Part shown: piece by piece, positions 25,600-35,917 of the stretch | Layout: each line of letters begins with the position of its first letter | Position numbering within the stretch: the stretch's first letter is position 1 | Source of the DNA: an uncultured SAR86 cluster bacterium | Lineage (GTDB): Bacteria; Pseudomonadota; Gammaproteobacteria; Magnimaribacterales; D2472 | Assembly (NCBI GenBank): GCA_902630885.1 | Contig: CACOWI010000001.1 | Location: forward strand, 124,001 to 188,000 | Reading direction: 5' to 3' | Length of the DNA: 64,000 nucleotides | Notes under the pieces: generated by a model | What the model was told of the DNA's origin: nothing | Seen by the model: the letters and a program-made list of their open reading frames with translations, nothing else | The model's database searches: none | Program-made: the position numbers and the translations under genes

Positions 25600-26842
25600 T
25601 AATTTTAATTTTAGAAATGAAATTATCATCTAATTCTAATATTTCAAATCTATATTTTTCAATTTCAATACAAAGATTAGATTGAGGAATTTGATCTAAA
25701 TATTCAGTTATTAAACCATTAATTGTCTTTGAACTCTCTTCTGGAATATCCCAATTAACATAATTATTCAAATCCCTGATTTTTGAGTTTCCATCGGTCA
25801 ATATAGAACCGTCTTTTAATTTAATAAATTCTTTTTCCAACTCCTCCTTATCACCACCGAATTTACCAGTGATCTCTTTGAAAATGTCTTCAACAGATAT
25901 TAGTCCTTCAATTTCACCGTATTCATCGACGACCAAAGCAATACTTTGATTGCTTGCTAAAAATTCTCTCAACTGCTTCATTAATAGAGTTGATTGAGAT
26001 ACAAAATATGTTTTTTGAAGCATTTTACTAACATCTTTTTTCATATTAAATTTTTCAAGAAACTCATGAGAATCTTTTAAATGAAGAACACCAATCATAT
26101 TATCGATTGTCTCTTTAAAGACAGGTAGTCTTGTATATTCAGTAGATTGGATAATTTTTGTTGCATTCTCATAATCCATCTCCACATCAATTCCAATAAT
26201 CTCCGATGTAGGAATCATAATATCTTCTACAATCAATTCTTCCATGCCAAGAACCGATGAAAGCATTTTTCTGTACTGTTTTGGAATAAGATCTCCCGAT
26301 TCTTCAAGGAGAGTTCTAAGTTCCTCAGTATTAAGATTTTCATTTAACGTTGCATCTTTTGCATCTAATTTAAATAATTTAAGAATTTGTCTGCTTAAAA
26401 AATTTGTAAGAAATATTAGCGGCTTGAAAATATAAACCAGAAGATTCAATATAAAAGATGACCTTGTAGCAAAACTCTCAGGTTTAATCGCTGCCATTGT
26501 TTTAGGAGTAATTTCGGAAAAAATTAAGATAACAATTGTCAATATTATTGACCCTAGAACAACATTACCTCCAAAATAATTTAACATCATTATAGTTACA
26601 ATTGCTGATGCTAGGATGTTTGCGAAATTATTTCCAACCAATATTGCTGAAAGCAATTGGTCAGGTCTTTTTAAAAGATCTAATGCTCTTCTTGCACTTA
26701 TCTTAGATTTTTTAGACATATTTCTTAGCTTAATTTTATTTGCAGCCATCATTCCAGTTTCGGAACCAGAAAAAAAACCGCTAAGAATTAATAAAAATAC
26801 AAGCGTTGAGAAAAGAGCTATAAGCGAGGGATCATCTTGCAT
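25589..26842 (-). CDS. CorB/HlyC-CorC family protein (CNNM/DUF21, CBS pair, CorC_HlyC domain)
   Basis: GSETGMMAANKIKLR, VEDIMIPTSEIIGID, LVVDEYGEIEGLISVEDIFKEITG. Confidence 0.92.
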   Translation of the reverse strand: MQDDPSLIALFSTLVFLLILSGFFSGSETGMMAANKIKLRNMSKKSKISARRALDLLKRPDQLLSAILVGNNFANILASAIVTIMMLNYFGGNVVLGSIILTIVILIFSEITPKTMAAIKPESFATRSSFILNLLVYIFKPLIFLTNFLSRQILKLFKLDAKDATLNENLNTEELRTLLEESGDLIPKQYRKMLSSVLGMEELIVEDIMIPTSEIIGIDVEMDYENATKIIQSTEYTRLPVFKETIDNMIGVLHLKDSHEFLEKFNMKKDVSKMLQKTYFVSQSTLLMKQLREFLASNQSIALVVDEYGEIEGLISVEDIFKEITGKFGGDKEELEKEFIKLKDGSILTDGNSKIRDLNNYVNWDIPEESSKTINGLITEYLDQIPQSNLCIEIEKYRFEILELDDNFISKIKIIKI

Positions 26843-27408
26843 CAGGAGCCAACCAAATATGAATTCATATAATATGCACCCAATACAGCCCACATTGATA
26901 CAAAAAGACTTCTTGTCGCATACTTAATTGGGAAATTTGCATACTGCACACCCACAAATGTTATTACAAAAATAAACCAGGCAATAAAAGTAAAAATAGC
27001 TTTAAATACTAAATTAGCTGAAAAAATAGTTTGTAGGGTAAATCCTGAAACCAATGCCAATGATAAAAATAATAATCCTATTCCAAGTAATTTAAAGACA
27101 ATTTTATAATTCCTCTCTACAGAAAAAGGCTCAACATTTATTAAATCACCTTTTTTTACTTTTCTTACTTTTCTTTCAAGAATTATGATTTCATTGTATG
27201 CGATAAATATGAATAGAAGGCTTAAACCAGTTACCATAAAATGAATAGTTGGCATGAAAGATATCATTTCGTATGTCGATAAATAAATCAAAACATATGA
27301 AAATGCTGCTATAAATCCAGCAATATAAAGAGATTTCTCCCTTTTGTAAAAAAATCTAATAATAAAATATATAACTATACTTATAGTTACTTGTGTAATA
27401 AAACTCAT
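26842..27408 (-). CDS. YpjD-like cytochrome c assembly (CcsA-type) membrane protein
   Basis: Polytopic; LVSGFTLQTIFSANLVFKAIFTFIAWFIF; typically adjacent to corB in gammaproteobacteria. Confidence 0.7.
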   Translation of the reverse strand: MSFITQVTISIVIYFIIRFFYKREKSLYIAGFIAAFSYVLIYLSTYEMISFMPTIHFMVTGLSLLFIFIAYNEIIILERKVRKVKKGDLINVEPFSVERNYKIVFKLLGIGLLFLSLALVSGFTLQTIFSANLVFKAIFTFIAWFIFVITFVGVQYANFPIKYATRSLFVSMWAVLGAYYMNSYLVGS

Positions 27409-27512
27409 TAAAAACTAAGATTAATTAAAACTTTGCATAATAATACTATCAATATTAGCAAGGTTACCCTAAAATACACATCTTTTTAAACTATTTTGAA
27501 ATATTTTTTAGT

Positions 27513-28247
27513 ATGGTAATAATAAGATTAGCTAGAAGTGGGGCCAAGAAAAATCCTTACTATTTTATCACTGTTGCTGACGAAAGACGTCCTAGAGACG
27601 GTGCTTTTATTGAAAGATTAGGTTTTTTTAATCCTTCAGCAAATGGTAAAGAAGAAAGGCTAAGAATTGATCTAGAAAAAATAGATGAGTGGGTATCAAA
27701 GGGTGCGCAGTTAAGTGAAAGAGTAAGCGCATTAATTAAAGAAGCCAAATTAACTCCTGAGGAATTTGCAGCTAAAGTTGAAGCTAAAAAAGCTAAAGCT
27801 GCTGCTAAAAAAGCTGCATTAGCAGAAAAACTAGCTAAGGAAGCAGAAGAAGCAGCTGCAGAAGAAGCACCTGCTGAAAAAGAAGCTCCTGCTCAAGAAG
27901 GACCTGCTGAAGATGCACCTGCCGAAGAAGAAGCACCTGCTGAAAAAGAAGCTCCTGCTCAAGAAGCACCTGCCGAAGAAGAAGCTCCTGCAGAGGAAGA
28001 AGCTCCTGCAGAGGAAGAAGCTCCTGCAGAGGAAGAAGTACCTGCAGAGGAAGAAGCCCCAGCAGAAGAAGCACCTGCAGAGGAAGAAGCCCCAGTAGAA
28101 GAAGCTCCTGCAGAGGAAGAAGCACCTGCAGAAGAAGAAGCCCCAGAAGAAGAAGCACCTGCAGAGGAAGAAGCCCCAGCAGAAGAAGCACCTGCAGAGG
28201 AAGAAGCACCTGCTGAAGAAGATTCTTCAGAAGATGAAAAAAAATAA
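27513..28247 (+). CDS. rpsP: 30S ribosomal protein S16 with long acidic Pro/Ala/Glu C-terminal tail
   Basis: S16 core [41 protein letters not shown] followed by ~160 aa extension of (P)AEEEA repeats. Confidence 0.95.
   Translation: MVIIRLARSGAKKNPYYFITVADERRPRDGAFIERLGFFNPSANGKEERLRIDLEKIDEWVSKGAQLSERVSALIKEAKLTPEEFAAKVEAKKAKAAAKKAALAEKLAKEAEEAAAEEAPAEKEAPAQEGPAEDAPAEEEAPAEKEAPAQEAPAEEEAPAEEEAPAEEEAPAEEEVPAEEEAPAEEAPAEEEAPVEEAPAEEEAPAEEEAPEEEAPAEEEAPAEEAPAEEEAPAEEDSSEDEKK
27843..28244 (+). repeat. Degenerate 15-18 bp coding tandem repeat (PAEEEA units) in rpsP
   Basis: Includes three perfect copies of GCTCCTGCAGAGGAAGAA around 27982-28038. Confidence 0.9.
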
Positions 28248-28755
28248 TTTAGTTTGTATTGCTAACATAGGAAAACCAAGAGGTTTAAAAGGAGAGTTTT
28301 TTCTTAACTCTTTTTGTTCACCAAAGGAAAATATTCTTAATTATATTGATGATATTTTCTCAGATGACAAAAGTGATTTATCAATAGAATACATAAAAAA
28401 AAGTAATTCAAAATTTCTAGCTAAAATAAAAAATGTAGATAATGTTGATGACATAAAAAAACTTACCAATATTAAGCTTTATATATCAACAAAAAATCTT
28501 CCTGATCTTAAACCTGATGAAGTATATTGGCATGACTTAAAAGGAATGATTGTAATAGGACTCAATAAAAATGAAATATTGGGAGAGGTAAAAGAACTTA
28601 ATAATTTTGGCGCTAATGATTGTTTGGTAGTAAAACCAACAATTGATTCAGTAGATGATAAAGAAAGACTTATACCGTTTATAAAAGAAAAATTTATAGA
28701 TTCTGTCGATAAGAAAGAAAAAATTTTAAAAGTTCATTGGCAAAGCGATTACTAA
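28234..28755 (+). CDS. rimM: Ribosome maturation factor RimM
   Basis: [29 protein letters not shown]; between rpsP and trmD. Confidence 0.95.
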   Translation: MKKNNLVCIANIGKPRGLKGEFFLNSFCSPKENILNYIDDIFSDDKSDLSIEYIKKSNSKFLAKIKNVDNVDDIKKLTNIKLYISTKNLPDLKPDEVYWHDLKGMIVIGLNKNEILGEVKELNNFGANDCLVVKPTIDSVDDKERLIPFIKEKFIDSVDKKEKILKVHWQSDY

Positions 28756-28756
28756 A

Positions 28757-29488
28757 ATGAATATAAATGTTCTAACAATTTTCCCAGAAATATTTAAAGT
28801 TTTAAATTCTGGTGTCATTTCAAAAGCAATGAAAAAAGATTTATTGTCAATCAATCCAATGGATATTAGAAAAAATGCAACAAATAAGCATAAGAATGTT
28901 GATTCAAAACCATATGGAGGTGGTGAAGGAATGGTTATCATGGCAGAACCATTAATTAAATCTATAAAGGAAATTGATAAAAAAAAACGTGGACCAGTTA
29001 TCTATATGTCACCACAAGGGCAATTATTAACGCAAAAAAAAGTAATTTCATTTTCTAAACTTAAAAATTTAACCATTATTTGTGGGAGATACGAAGGAAT
29101 TGATCAACGAGTAATCGATAACTATGTTGATGAGGAGGTATCAATAGGAGATTTTGTTTTGAGTGGAGGAGAATATGCAGCAATATGTTTAATTGATGCA
29201 ATTTCAAGACATATACCAGGCACTCTTGGTAATAAAGATTCTTATTTAAAGGACACTTTTTCTAATGGATTGCTGAAGGAAGATGTTTATGCCAAACCTG
29301 AAATTGTCGATTCCTACAATGTTCCTGATATATTATTATCCGGAAACCATGGAAAGATTGAGGCGTGGAAATCTGAGATGTCATTACTTAAAACATTTAC
29401 AAAAAGACCTGATTTACTCAAAAAAATAAAATTAACAAAAAAACAAAAAAAACTCTTGGAAGAATGGTCATCTAAGGCTATCCTATAG
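28757..29488 (+). CDS. trmD: tRNA (guanine-N1)-methyltransferase
   Basis: MNINVLTIFPEIF, ICGRYEGIDQRVIDNYVDEEVSIGDFVLSGGE. Confidence 0.98.
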   Translation: MNINVLTIFPEIFKVLNSGVISKAMKKDLLSINPMDIRKNATNKHKNVDSKPYGGGEGMVIMAEPLIKSIKEIDKKKRGPVIYMSPQGQLLTQKKVISFSKLKNLTIICGRYEGIDQRVIDNYVDEEVSIGDFVLSGGEYAAICLIDAISRHIPGTLGNKDSYLKDTFSNGLLKEDVYAKPEIVDSYNVPDILLSGNHGKIEAWKSEMSLLKTFTKRPDLLKKIKLTKKQKKLLEEWSSKAIL

Positions 29489-29507
29489 CCCTTTTTAGGC
29501 AAATATT

Positions 29508-30455
29508 ATGAGCGATAACCAAGAAAATAAGAAAAAAGGTTTTTTTTCCCGATTATTTGGCGGCTCAACATCGCCTGAAGAACCAAAAAAAGAAGAAGTC
29601 AGCGAATTAGAAACTGTTGAAATCCCATCTAAATCAGCTCTTAATAAAATGAAAAAAGCTGACATAGTAGCGGTAGCTAAAGAAAATGGACTTGAGCTTG
29701 ACATCAATCTAACAAAAGCAAAATTACTGGATGCATGGGACATGCACTTTAACAAATCATCATCACCAAGCGCAGTAGATGATGCTGCAGATGTAATGGC
29801 TGAGTCAGCTGCTAAGCAGAAGGCATCTGCAAATGAAGATGACCAAACTGAAGAAACTATTTCACAAGAAGAAGCACCTGCCGAAGAAGAAGCCCCAGCA
29901 GAAGAAGCTCCTGCTGAAGAAGAAGCACCAGCTGAAGAAGCACCTGCTGAAGAAGAAGCTCCTGCAGAGGAAGAGGCGCCAGCTGAAGAAGAAGCACCTG
30001 CTGAAGAAGCACCAGCTGAAGAAGAAGCTCCTGCAGAGGAAGAGGCACCAGCTCAAGAAGAAGAATCTGCTGAAGAAAAGCTTACAGTTTCTCTTGAAGA
30101 AAAAACTCCTTCACAAATAATTAATGAATTTGAATCAAAACAAATGAAATCTGATCTTCCTGAATTTAGGCCTGGAGATACTGTTGTTGTATCAGTGAAA
30201 GTTAGAGAAGGTGAGAGAACAAGATTACAAGCTTTTGAAGGTGTTGTGATGGGTGTAAAAAAAGCAGGATTGAATTCTTCTTTTATAGTGAGAAAAATTT
30301 CCAGTGGAATTGGTGTTGAGAGAACTTTTCAAACTCATAGCCCAATGATTGATTCTATTAAAGTAAAAAGAAAAGGTGATGTTCGTCAGGCTAAGCTATT
30401 CTATCTTAGAGAAAGATCCGGTAAATCTGCAAGAATTAAAGAACGTTTAGAATAG
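29508..30455 (+). CDS. rplS: 50S ribosomal protein L19 with ~200-aa N-terminal extension
   Basis: L19 core [44 protein letters not shown] from residue ~204; extension is in frame with no plausible alternative start just before the core. Confidence 0.93.
   Translation: MSDNQENKKKGFFSRLFGGSTSPEEPKKEEVSELETVEIPSKSALNKMKKADIVAVAKENGLELDINLTKAKLLDAWDMHFNKSSSPSAVDDAADVMAESAAKQKASANEDDQTEETISQEEAPAEEEAPAEEAPAEEEAPAEEAPAEEEAPAEEEAPAEEEAPAEEAPAEEEAPAEEEAPAQEEESAEEKLTVSLEEKTPSQIINEFESKQMKSDLPEFRPGDTVVVSVKVREGERTRLQAFEGVVMGVKKAGLNSSFIVRKISSGIGVERTFQTHSPMIDSIKVKRKGDVRQAKLFYLRERSGKSARIKERLE
29862..30077 (+). repeat. PAEEEA coding repeat in the rplS extension
   Basis: Residues ~119-190: [24 protein letters not shown]...; same unit as in rpsP. 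Confidence 0.9.
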
Positions 30456-30459
30456 CAAA

Positions 30460-31347
30460 ATGCAAATAACTAACAAGGAAGATTCTAACCTTAGATCTTT
30501 TTTGAATTATCTTTTAGTAGATAAAGGACTTTCAAAAAATACAGTAAAAGCATACGAAACAGACATCTCATCTTTTTTTCGTTGGTTAATTAACAAAGAT
30601 CTTGAATATAAAAATCTTCAGGAGGAGCATGTTAATCAATATATTTCATTCTTATTTCAAAAAAAAATGAAAAGCTCCTCAGTCAATAGAAAAATATCAT
30701 CAATAAAATCATTTTATATATTTTTAGTTAAAAGAAATTTTATAAAAAACACTCCCCTTAATGACGTAGTAACACCCAAGCAAGAAAAATATTTGCCAGA
30801 ATCAATGTCTGAGGACGAAGTTGATAAATTACTTAATAGTCCGAATGTTGCTAATAAAATTGAGAATAGAGATAAGGCAATGATTGAGATGTTATACGCC
30901 ACAGGTATGAGAATTTCTGAGTTAGTAAATCTTAAGATGACTGATGTAGATATGAACAGGTGTGTAGTAAAAGTTTTTGGAAAAGGATCTAAGGAAAGAT
31001 TAGTTCCTTTTGGAGAAACAGCTCTTGATTCATTGAAAGCATATTTAAGCGAAAGAGAGCAATCCTCTTCAAAAGAAATTTTTCTTTCAAATAGAGGAAA
31101 AAAAATGACTAGAGTTGCATTTTGGCAAAGAGTGAAGATTTACCTTGTAAGGGAGAATTTAAAAAATTCAATATCTCCTCATACTTTAAGACATGCTTTT
31201 GCAACACACTTGTTAAATAGGGGAGCCGATCTTAGATCTGTTCAACTACTTTTAGGCCATAGTGACTTATCAACTACTCAAATATATACTCATATAGCAA
31301 AACAAAGGTTAAGTGATGTTCTTAAAAAACATCATCCAAGAGGTTAA
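30460..31347 (+). CDS. xerD: Tyrosine recombinase XerD
   Basis: ATGMRISELVNL, HTLRHAFATHLLNRGADLRSVQLLLGHSDLSTTQIYTHI; followed by dsbC. Confidence 0.9.
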   Translation: MQITNKEDSNLRSFLNYLLVDKGLSKNTVKAYETDISSFFRWLINKDLEYKNLQEEHVNQYISFLFQKKMKSSSVNRKISSIKSFYIFLVKRNFIKNTPLNDVVTPKQEKYLPESMSEDEVDKLLNSPNVANKIENRDKAMIEMLYATGMRISELVNLKMTDVDMNRCVVKVFGKGSKERLVPFGETALDSLKAYLSEREQSSSKEIFLSNRGKKMTRVAFWQRVKIYLVRENLKNSISPHTLRHAFATHLLNRGADLRSVQLLLGHSDLSTTQIYTHIAKQRLSDVLKKHHPRG

Positions 31348-31348
31348 T

Positions 31349-32167
31349 ATGTTTAAAAATTATTTCGTATTTACGTTACTAACATATGTATCACTTTCAC
31401 TTGTTTCTCAGGACTTGTTAGATTCAGAAACTCTAAATAGATGTAAGCATGAAAATTGTCATAAAGAACAAATTGAAAAAATTGTTTCAATGATAATTCC
31501 TAAAGAATCATCTATTGAATCTATTGAAAAATCAGCATTCCCCGGAATTTACAAAGTTTATTATGGAGATTTGCAACCTCTTTATGTATCTGAAGACGGT
31601 ATGTATTTTATCTATGGTCAGATGTTTAAAATAGATATGCGAGTTGCTGGGGTTTCAGGTGATCAATATGGCACCTTCAAAGGATATGAGCCTTTCATTC
31701 AGAATTTAACTGAAAAAGACGAATTAGAAAAAAGAACTCTCCTTATGAAAGAGATCAAAAATAGCGAGTTGATTAGTTTTGAGGCTGAGAAGGAGATATA
31801 TGAAGTAACTGTATTTACTGATGTGGATTGTGGGTACTGCAGAAAACTTCATAATGAAATAGATGAATATAATAAAATAGGTATATCAATAAGATATGCC
31901 GCATTTCCGAGATCCGGATTAGGTACCGATACATTTAATAAAATGGTAGGAGCATGGTGCTCACAAGATTCAAAAATGGCGATATCAAAATTAAAAGAAG
32001 GCAAATCGTTAGATTTAAGTTTTTGCGATTCTCAACCCGTTTCAAAACATTATGCAATTGGAAAAAAAATTGGAATCACTGGCACTCCGGCAATAGTAAC
32101 AAAAAGTGGTGCGCTTTTGCCAGGATACTTATCTCCTGAAGATTTATATAAAAAATTAAAGAGCTAG
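31349..32167 (+). CDS. dsbC: Thiol:disulfide interchange protein DsbC
   Basis: FTDVDCGYCRKLHNEI active site; GITGTPAIV cis-Pro; signal-peptide-like N-terminus from ATG 31349. Confidence 0.88.
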   Translation: MFKNYFVFTLLTYVSLSLVSQDLLDSETLNRCKHENCHKEQIEKIVSMIIPKESSIESIEKSAFPGIYKVYYGDLQPLYVSEDGMYFIYGQMFKIDMRVAGVSGDQYGTFKGYEPFIQNLTEKDELEKRTLLMKEIKNSELISFEAEKEIYEVTVFTDVDCGYCRKLHNEIDEYNKIGISIRYAAFPRSGLGTDTFNKMVGAWCSQDSKMAISKLKEGKSLDLSFCDSQPVSKHYAIGKKIGITGTPAIVTKSGALLPGYLSPEDLYKKLKS

Positions 32168-32170
32168 ATT

Positions 32171-33430
32171 ATGAAAAATCTTAAGATTGGAATATGTGGT
32201 TGGGGAAATGTTGCTACTGGTCTTTTTAAAACTCTTCAAACTAATGCAGATCAAATAAAAAAAAGATGTAATCTAGAAATTGAAATTATTGCAATTGGAG
32301 CAAGGCGAGACAATCCTAAATGTGATCCAGGCAATGCAATTATTGAAAGAGATATCTTTAAAATTATGGATCATGACATCGATGTTCTTGTTGAGCTAAT
32401 TGGGGGTGTTGATGTTGCACGTGATTTAATTCTCAAAGCACTTAATAATCAAAAAAATGTAGTTACCGCTAATAAGGCAGTTATATTTAATCATGGAGAC
32501 GAGCTTTTTAGTGTTGCAAACAAAAATGGAGTGAAGTTACTTTATGAATCTTCTGTTTGTGCAGGAACACCAATAATAAAACTTCTTAATCAAGAGTTAG
32601 CTGCAAGTAAAATTTCTAAAATCTCAGGCATGCTTAACGGCACCTCAAATTATATTTTATCTAATATGGAAGAAGGCATGGAGTTTGAACCAACCTTAAA
32701 ACTTGCCCAAGAAAAGGGATACGCAGAACCTGACCCGTCATTTGATATTGAAGGTACTGATGCCGCTCATAAAATAGGAATATTGTCGTCACTTGCCTTT
32801 GGAAGTTCTTTGCCTCCAAAAGATTTTTATATTGAGGGCATTAATGGAATTCATAAAAGTGACTTTGAGTATGCTCATGAAATGGGTTTCACAATTAAAC
32901 ATCTTGCAGTCGCGAAATTAACAAATAATTCAATCGATTTAAGAGCTCATCCAGCTCTCGTAAAGCTTGATTCATATCTTGCTAATTTAAAAGGAGTAAG
33001 GAACGGAATTGAAGTGGAAACTGACTTGCTTGGCACGTTACATATTGCAGGATCAGGAGCCGGACAAGAGGCTACTGCGTCTGGTGTCATTTCCGACTTA
33101 ATTTATTTATCAGATTCAAAAATTAAAGATGTTAATAATATTAATGAGAGCATTGAGCTCGTTAAATTTATTGATTTAAATTTTCAATATTACTTCTACA
33201 TTGAAGCTAGTGATGTATCCGATATGATGCCTTCTATTTCATCTATTTTTACAAACAAAGGTGTTAGTATTGAGTCAATTAGTCAAAAAGAAAATCTTAA
33301 TAATGACTTAGTGCCAATTATAATTATCACGGATCTTCTCAAAGAAAAAGATCATCATGAATTAGTTAATAATTTATTAGAGTTAGATTCAGTTAATACA
33401 GTAAGATCTATAAGGATCGAAGCACAATAA
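32171..33430 (+). CDS. hom: Homoserine dehydrogenase
   Basis: GMLNGTSNYIL, GYAEPDPSFDIEGTDAAHKIGIL; C-terminal ACT-like region. Confidence 0.95.
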   Translation: MKNLKIGICGWGNVATGLFKTLQTNADQIKKRCNLEIEIIAIGARRDNPKCDPGNAIIERDIFKIMDHDIDVLVELIGGVDVARDLILKALNNQKNVVTANKAVIFNHGDELFSVANKNGVKLLYESSVCAGTPIIKLLNQELAASKISKISGMLNGTSNYILSNMEEGMEFEPTLKLAQEKGYAEPDPSFDIEGTDAAHKIGILSSLAFGSSLPPKDFYIEGINGIHKSDFEYAHEMGFTIKHLAVAKLTNNSIDLRAHPALVKLDSYLANLKGVRNGIEVETDLLGTLHIAGSGAGQEATASGVISDLIYLSDSKIKDVNNINESIELVKFIDLNFQYYFYIEASDVSDMMPSISSIFTNKGVSIESISQKENLNNDLVPIIIITDLLKEKDHHELVNNLLELDSVNTVRSIRIEAQ

Positions 33431-33431
33431 A

Positions 33432-34817
33432 ATGTTATTTCATAGCACTAGAGGTAATGACAATAACAAGACTTTTGAAGAGATTTTAATGCAAGGTCTT
33501 GCAGATGATGGCGGTCTTTTTATGCCAGATTCTTGGCCACAGGTAGACATAGACCATTTGAAAGGCCTTAATAATTTTATTGATGTAGCCAAACATATAG
33601 TGCCCATGTATACAAATTCGTCGTTTTCAACCGATGAAGTGCATGAGGTCCTTGATAATACTTGGCATGATTTTGAAGAAAAAGATTACATAAATATTGT
33701 CGATATAAACGAATCTTTATCAGTGCTGGAATTGTTTCATGGTCCAACAGCTGCATTCAAAGATTTTGGATTACAACTCGCTGCTGCATTCTTTAACAAG
33801 ACATTACAAGATCAGAATAAGACAGCTATAGTTTTTGGTGCTACCTCCGGTGATACCGGATCAGCAGCGATTGATGCCTGTAAGGAATTTAGTGCAATTA
33901 AAAGTTTTATTCTTATCCCAGACGGCAACATGTCAGATATTCAAAGAAAACAAATGACAACAGTAAATAAACCAAATGTTTTTCCCATTCTTGCTAGTGG
34001 GTCTTTTGATGATTGTCAGGATGTAGTAAAAAAAGGATTTAAGGATAGATCTTTCTTAAAAGATGGGCAATATTTATTGGCAATAAACTCAATTAATTGG
34101 GTGAGAATAATTGGTCAAATATGCTATTACTTTTATGCTTCATTAAAGACAAACAGATTTTCAGAACCATTAAACTTTTCAGTTCCAACAGGTAATTTTG
34201 GTAATGTATTTTCATGTTACGCAGCTTCAAAAATGGGAATGCCTCTTTCAAAAATAGTCGTTGCAGTTAATAGTAATGATATTTTAGATAGATTTTTTCA
34301 ACACAATGATTATTCTAAAAACAAAGTAAGTGAAACAATATCACCAAGTATGGATATTAGTGTTGCGAGCAACTTTGAAAGATTAATCTATGATTTTTAC
34401 CTCAACAGAGATTCAGAGTTATGTTCAAATTTATATTCCAAATTTCCCGTTGAAAGCATCAGCTTAGATGAAGACATCTGGAAAAAGTCATCAAGTCTTT
34501 TTATGAGCTTTAGTGTTGATGATAATTCTACATTCAAATGCATGAAGAATTACTTCGATAATTTAGGCTATACAATGGATCCTCATACTGCTGTAGGTGC
34601 TGATGCTGTATCTAAATTAAATGATAGACTCGAAAATAAAACAGTTATTCTTTCAACTGCTCATCCTGCAAAATTTCCAAATGCCCTAGAAAAAGCTGGC
34701 ATTAATTTGACAACCATACCCAAAAATTTAGAAAAGGTTCTCGATAAAAAAGAAATTTCATTTAAATTAAGCCCATTTGATAATTCAATTTTTGAATTTA
34801 TACAACAAAACAGTTAA
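33432..34817 (+). CDS. thrC: Threonine synthase
   Basis: [26 protein letters not shown]. Confidence 0.95.
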   Translation: MLFHSTRGNDNNKTFEEILMQGLADDGGLFMPDSWPQVDIDHLKGLNNFIDVAKHIVPMYTNSSFSTDEVHEVLDNTWHDFEEKDYINIVDINESLSVLELFHGPTAAFKDFGLQLAAAFFNKTLQDQNKTAIVFGATSGDTGSAAIDACKEFSAIKSFILIPDGNMSDIQRKQMTTVNKPNVFPILASGSFDDCQDVVKKGFKDRSFLKDGQYLLAINSINWVRIIGQICYYFYASLKTNRFSEPLNFSVPTGNFGNVFSCYAASKMGMPLSKIVVAVNSNDILDRFFQHNDYSKNKVSETISPSMDISVASNFERLIYDFYLNRDSELCSNLYSKFPVESISLDEDIWKKSSSLFMSFSVDDNSTFKCMKNYFDNLGYTMDPHTAVGADAVSKLNDRLENKTVILSTAHPAKFPNALEKAGINLTTIPKNLEKVLDKKEISFKLSPFDNSIFEFIQQNS

Positions 34818-34819
34818 TT

Positions 34820-35917
34820 ATGGATCTTCAAGAATTAAAACTTTCATTATCTGATATGGAAGCAAGATTGAAAGACGTTAAAGATAATGTTCTTTTTATT
34901 GATGACAAAAAAACCAGATTAAATGAAATAGATAACAATTTGTCAAAAGAAGAAGTATGGTCAGATTTAGCACTCTCACAGAAGCTTAGTAAAGAAAAAA
35001 CAACGTTAGAAAAAAGCATAAAAATGTTTGATGACGTATCAAGAAAACTTTCTGATTCAGTTGTCCTATTAGAAGTATCAATTGAAGAAAATGATGATAG
35101 TTCCATAGATGATATTTTAAGTGAAAGAAATGAAATTATGGCTGTACTTGAAGAGCTTGAATTTAGCAAAATGTTTAGCAACAAAATGGATTCATCATCT
35201 GCATTTGTGGAGATTCAATCAGGATCAGGCGGAACTGAAGCACAAGATTGGGCTGAAATGCTGCTAAGAATGTATACAAAGTGGGCAGAAAGTAGGGGTT
35301 TTACTACTGAGTTGGTTGAAATATCTCATGGTGATGTTGCTGGCATAAAGTCAGCCTCACTGTATGTTGAGGGTGATCATGCATATGGATGGCTTAGAAC
35401 TGAAACTGGAATACATAGGCTGGTTAGGAAATCTCCATTTGACTCAGGAAATAGAAGACATACATCCTTTGCTTCAGTATTTATTTCACCAGAAATAGAT
35501 GATTCCATTGAGATAAACATAAATAAAGCAGATTTAAGAGTAGATACTTATAGAGCCTCAGGAGCTGGTGGACAGCATGTTAATAAAACCGACTCAGCTG
35601 TAAGATTAACTCATATACCAACTGGATTGGTTGCTCAATCGCAAAGTGATAGGTCTCAACATAAAAATAAAGAAAATGCATTAAAACAATTAAAATCTAA
35701 GCTTTACGAGTTAGAATTACAGAAACAAAATGAAGAACAGCAAATTCTTGAAGACAGTAAGTCAGACATAGGTTGGGGGAGTCAAATAAGATCATATGTG
35801 CTAGACCAATCAAGAATCAAGGATTTGAGAACAAATTATGAAACAGGAAACACAACAGCAGTTTTAAATGGTGATTTAGATGATTTCATGAAGTCATCCT
35901 TAAAAGCAGGCGTATAA
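34820..35917 (+). CDS. prfB: Peptide chain release factor 2, continuous reading frame
   Basis: [43 protein letters not shown]; no in-frame stop at the usual frameshift position. Confidence 0.96.
   Translation: MDLQELKLSLSDMEARLKDVKDNVLFIDDKKTRLNEIDNNLSKEEVWSDLALSQKLSKEKTTLEKSIKMFDDVSRKLSDSVVLLEVSIEENDDSSIDDILSERNEIMAVLEELEFSKMFSNKMDSSSAFVEIQSGSGGTEAQDWAEMLLRMYTKWAESRGFTTELVEISHGDVAGIKSASLYVEGDHAYGWLRTETGIHRLVRKSPFDSGNRRHTSFASVFISPEIDDSIEININKADLRVDTYRASGAGGQHVNKTDSAVRLTHIPTGLVAQSQSDRSQHKNKENALKQLKSKLYELELQKQNEEQQILEDSKSDIGWGSQIRSYVLDQSRIKDLRTNYETGNTTAVLNGDLDDFMKSSLKAGV

Noticed and set aside
27835-28209. Minus-strand 124-aa Leu-rich ORF and plus-strand Lys-rich ORF (27913-28098) opposite/within the rpsP tail
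   Set aside because: Artefacts of translating the GAA/GCA-rich repeat in other frames; low complexity, no start context
27843-28244. Possible CRISPR or VNTR array
   Set aside because: Repeats are short, contiguous, in frame and without spacers; coding low-complexity tail
29833-30120. Alternative-frame Lys- or Cys/Phe-rich ORFs in the rplS repeat
   Set aside because: Same repeat artefact; the L19 frame is clearly the coding one
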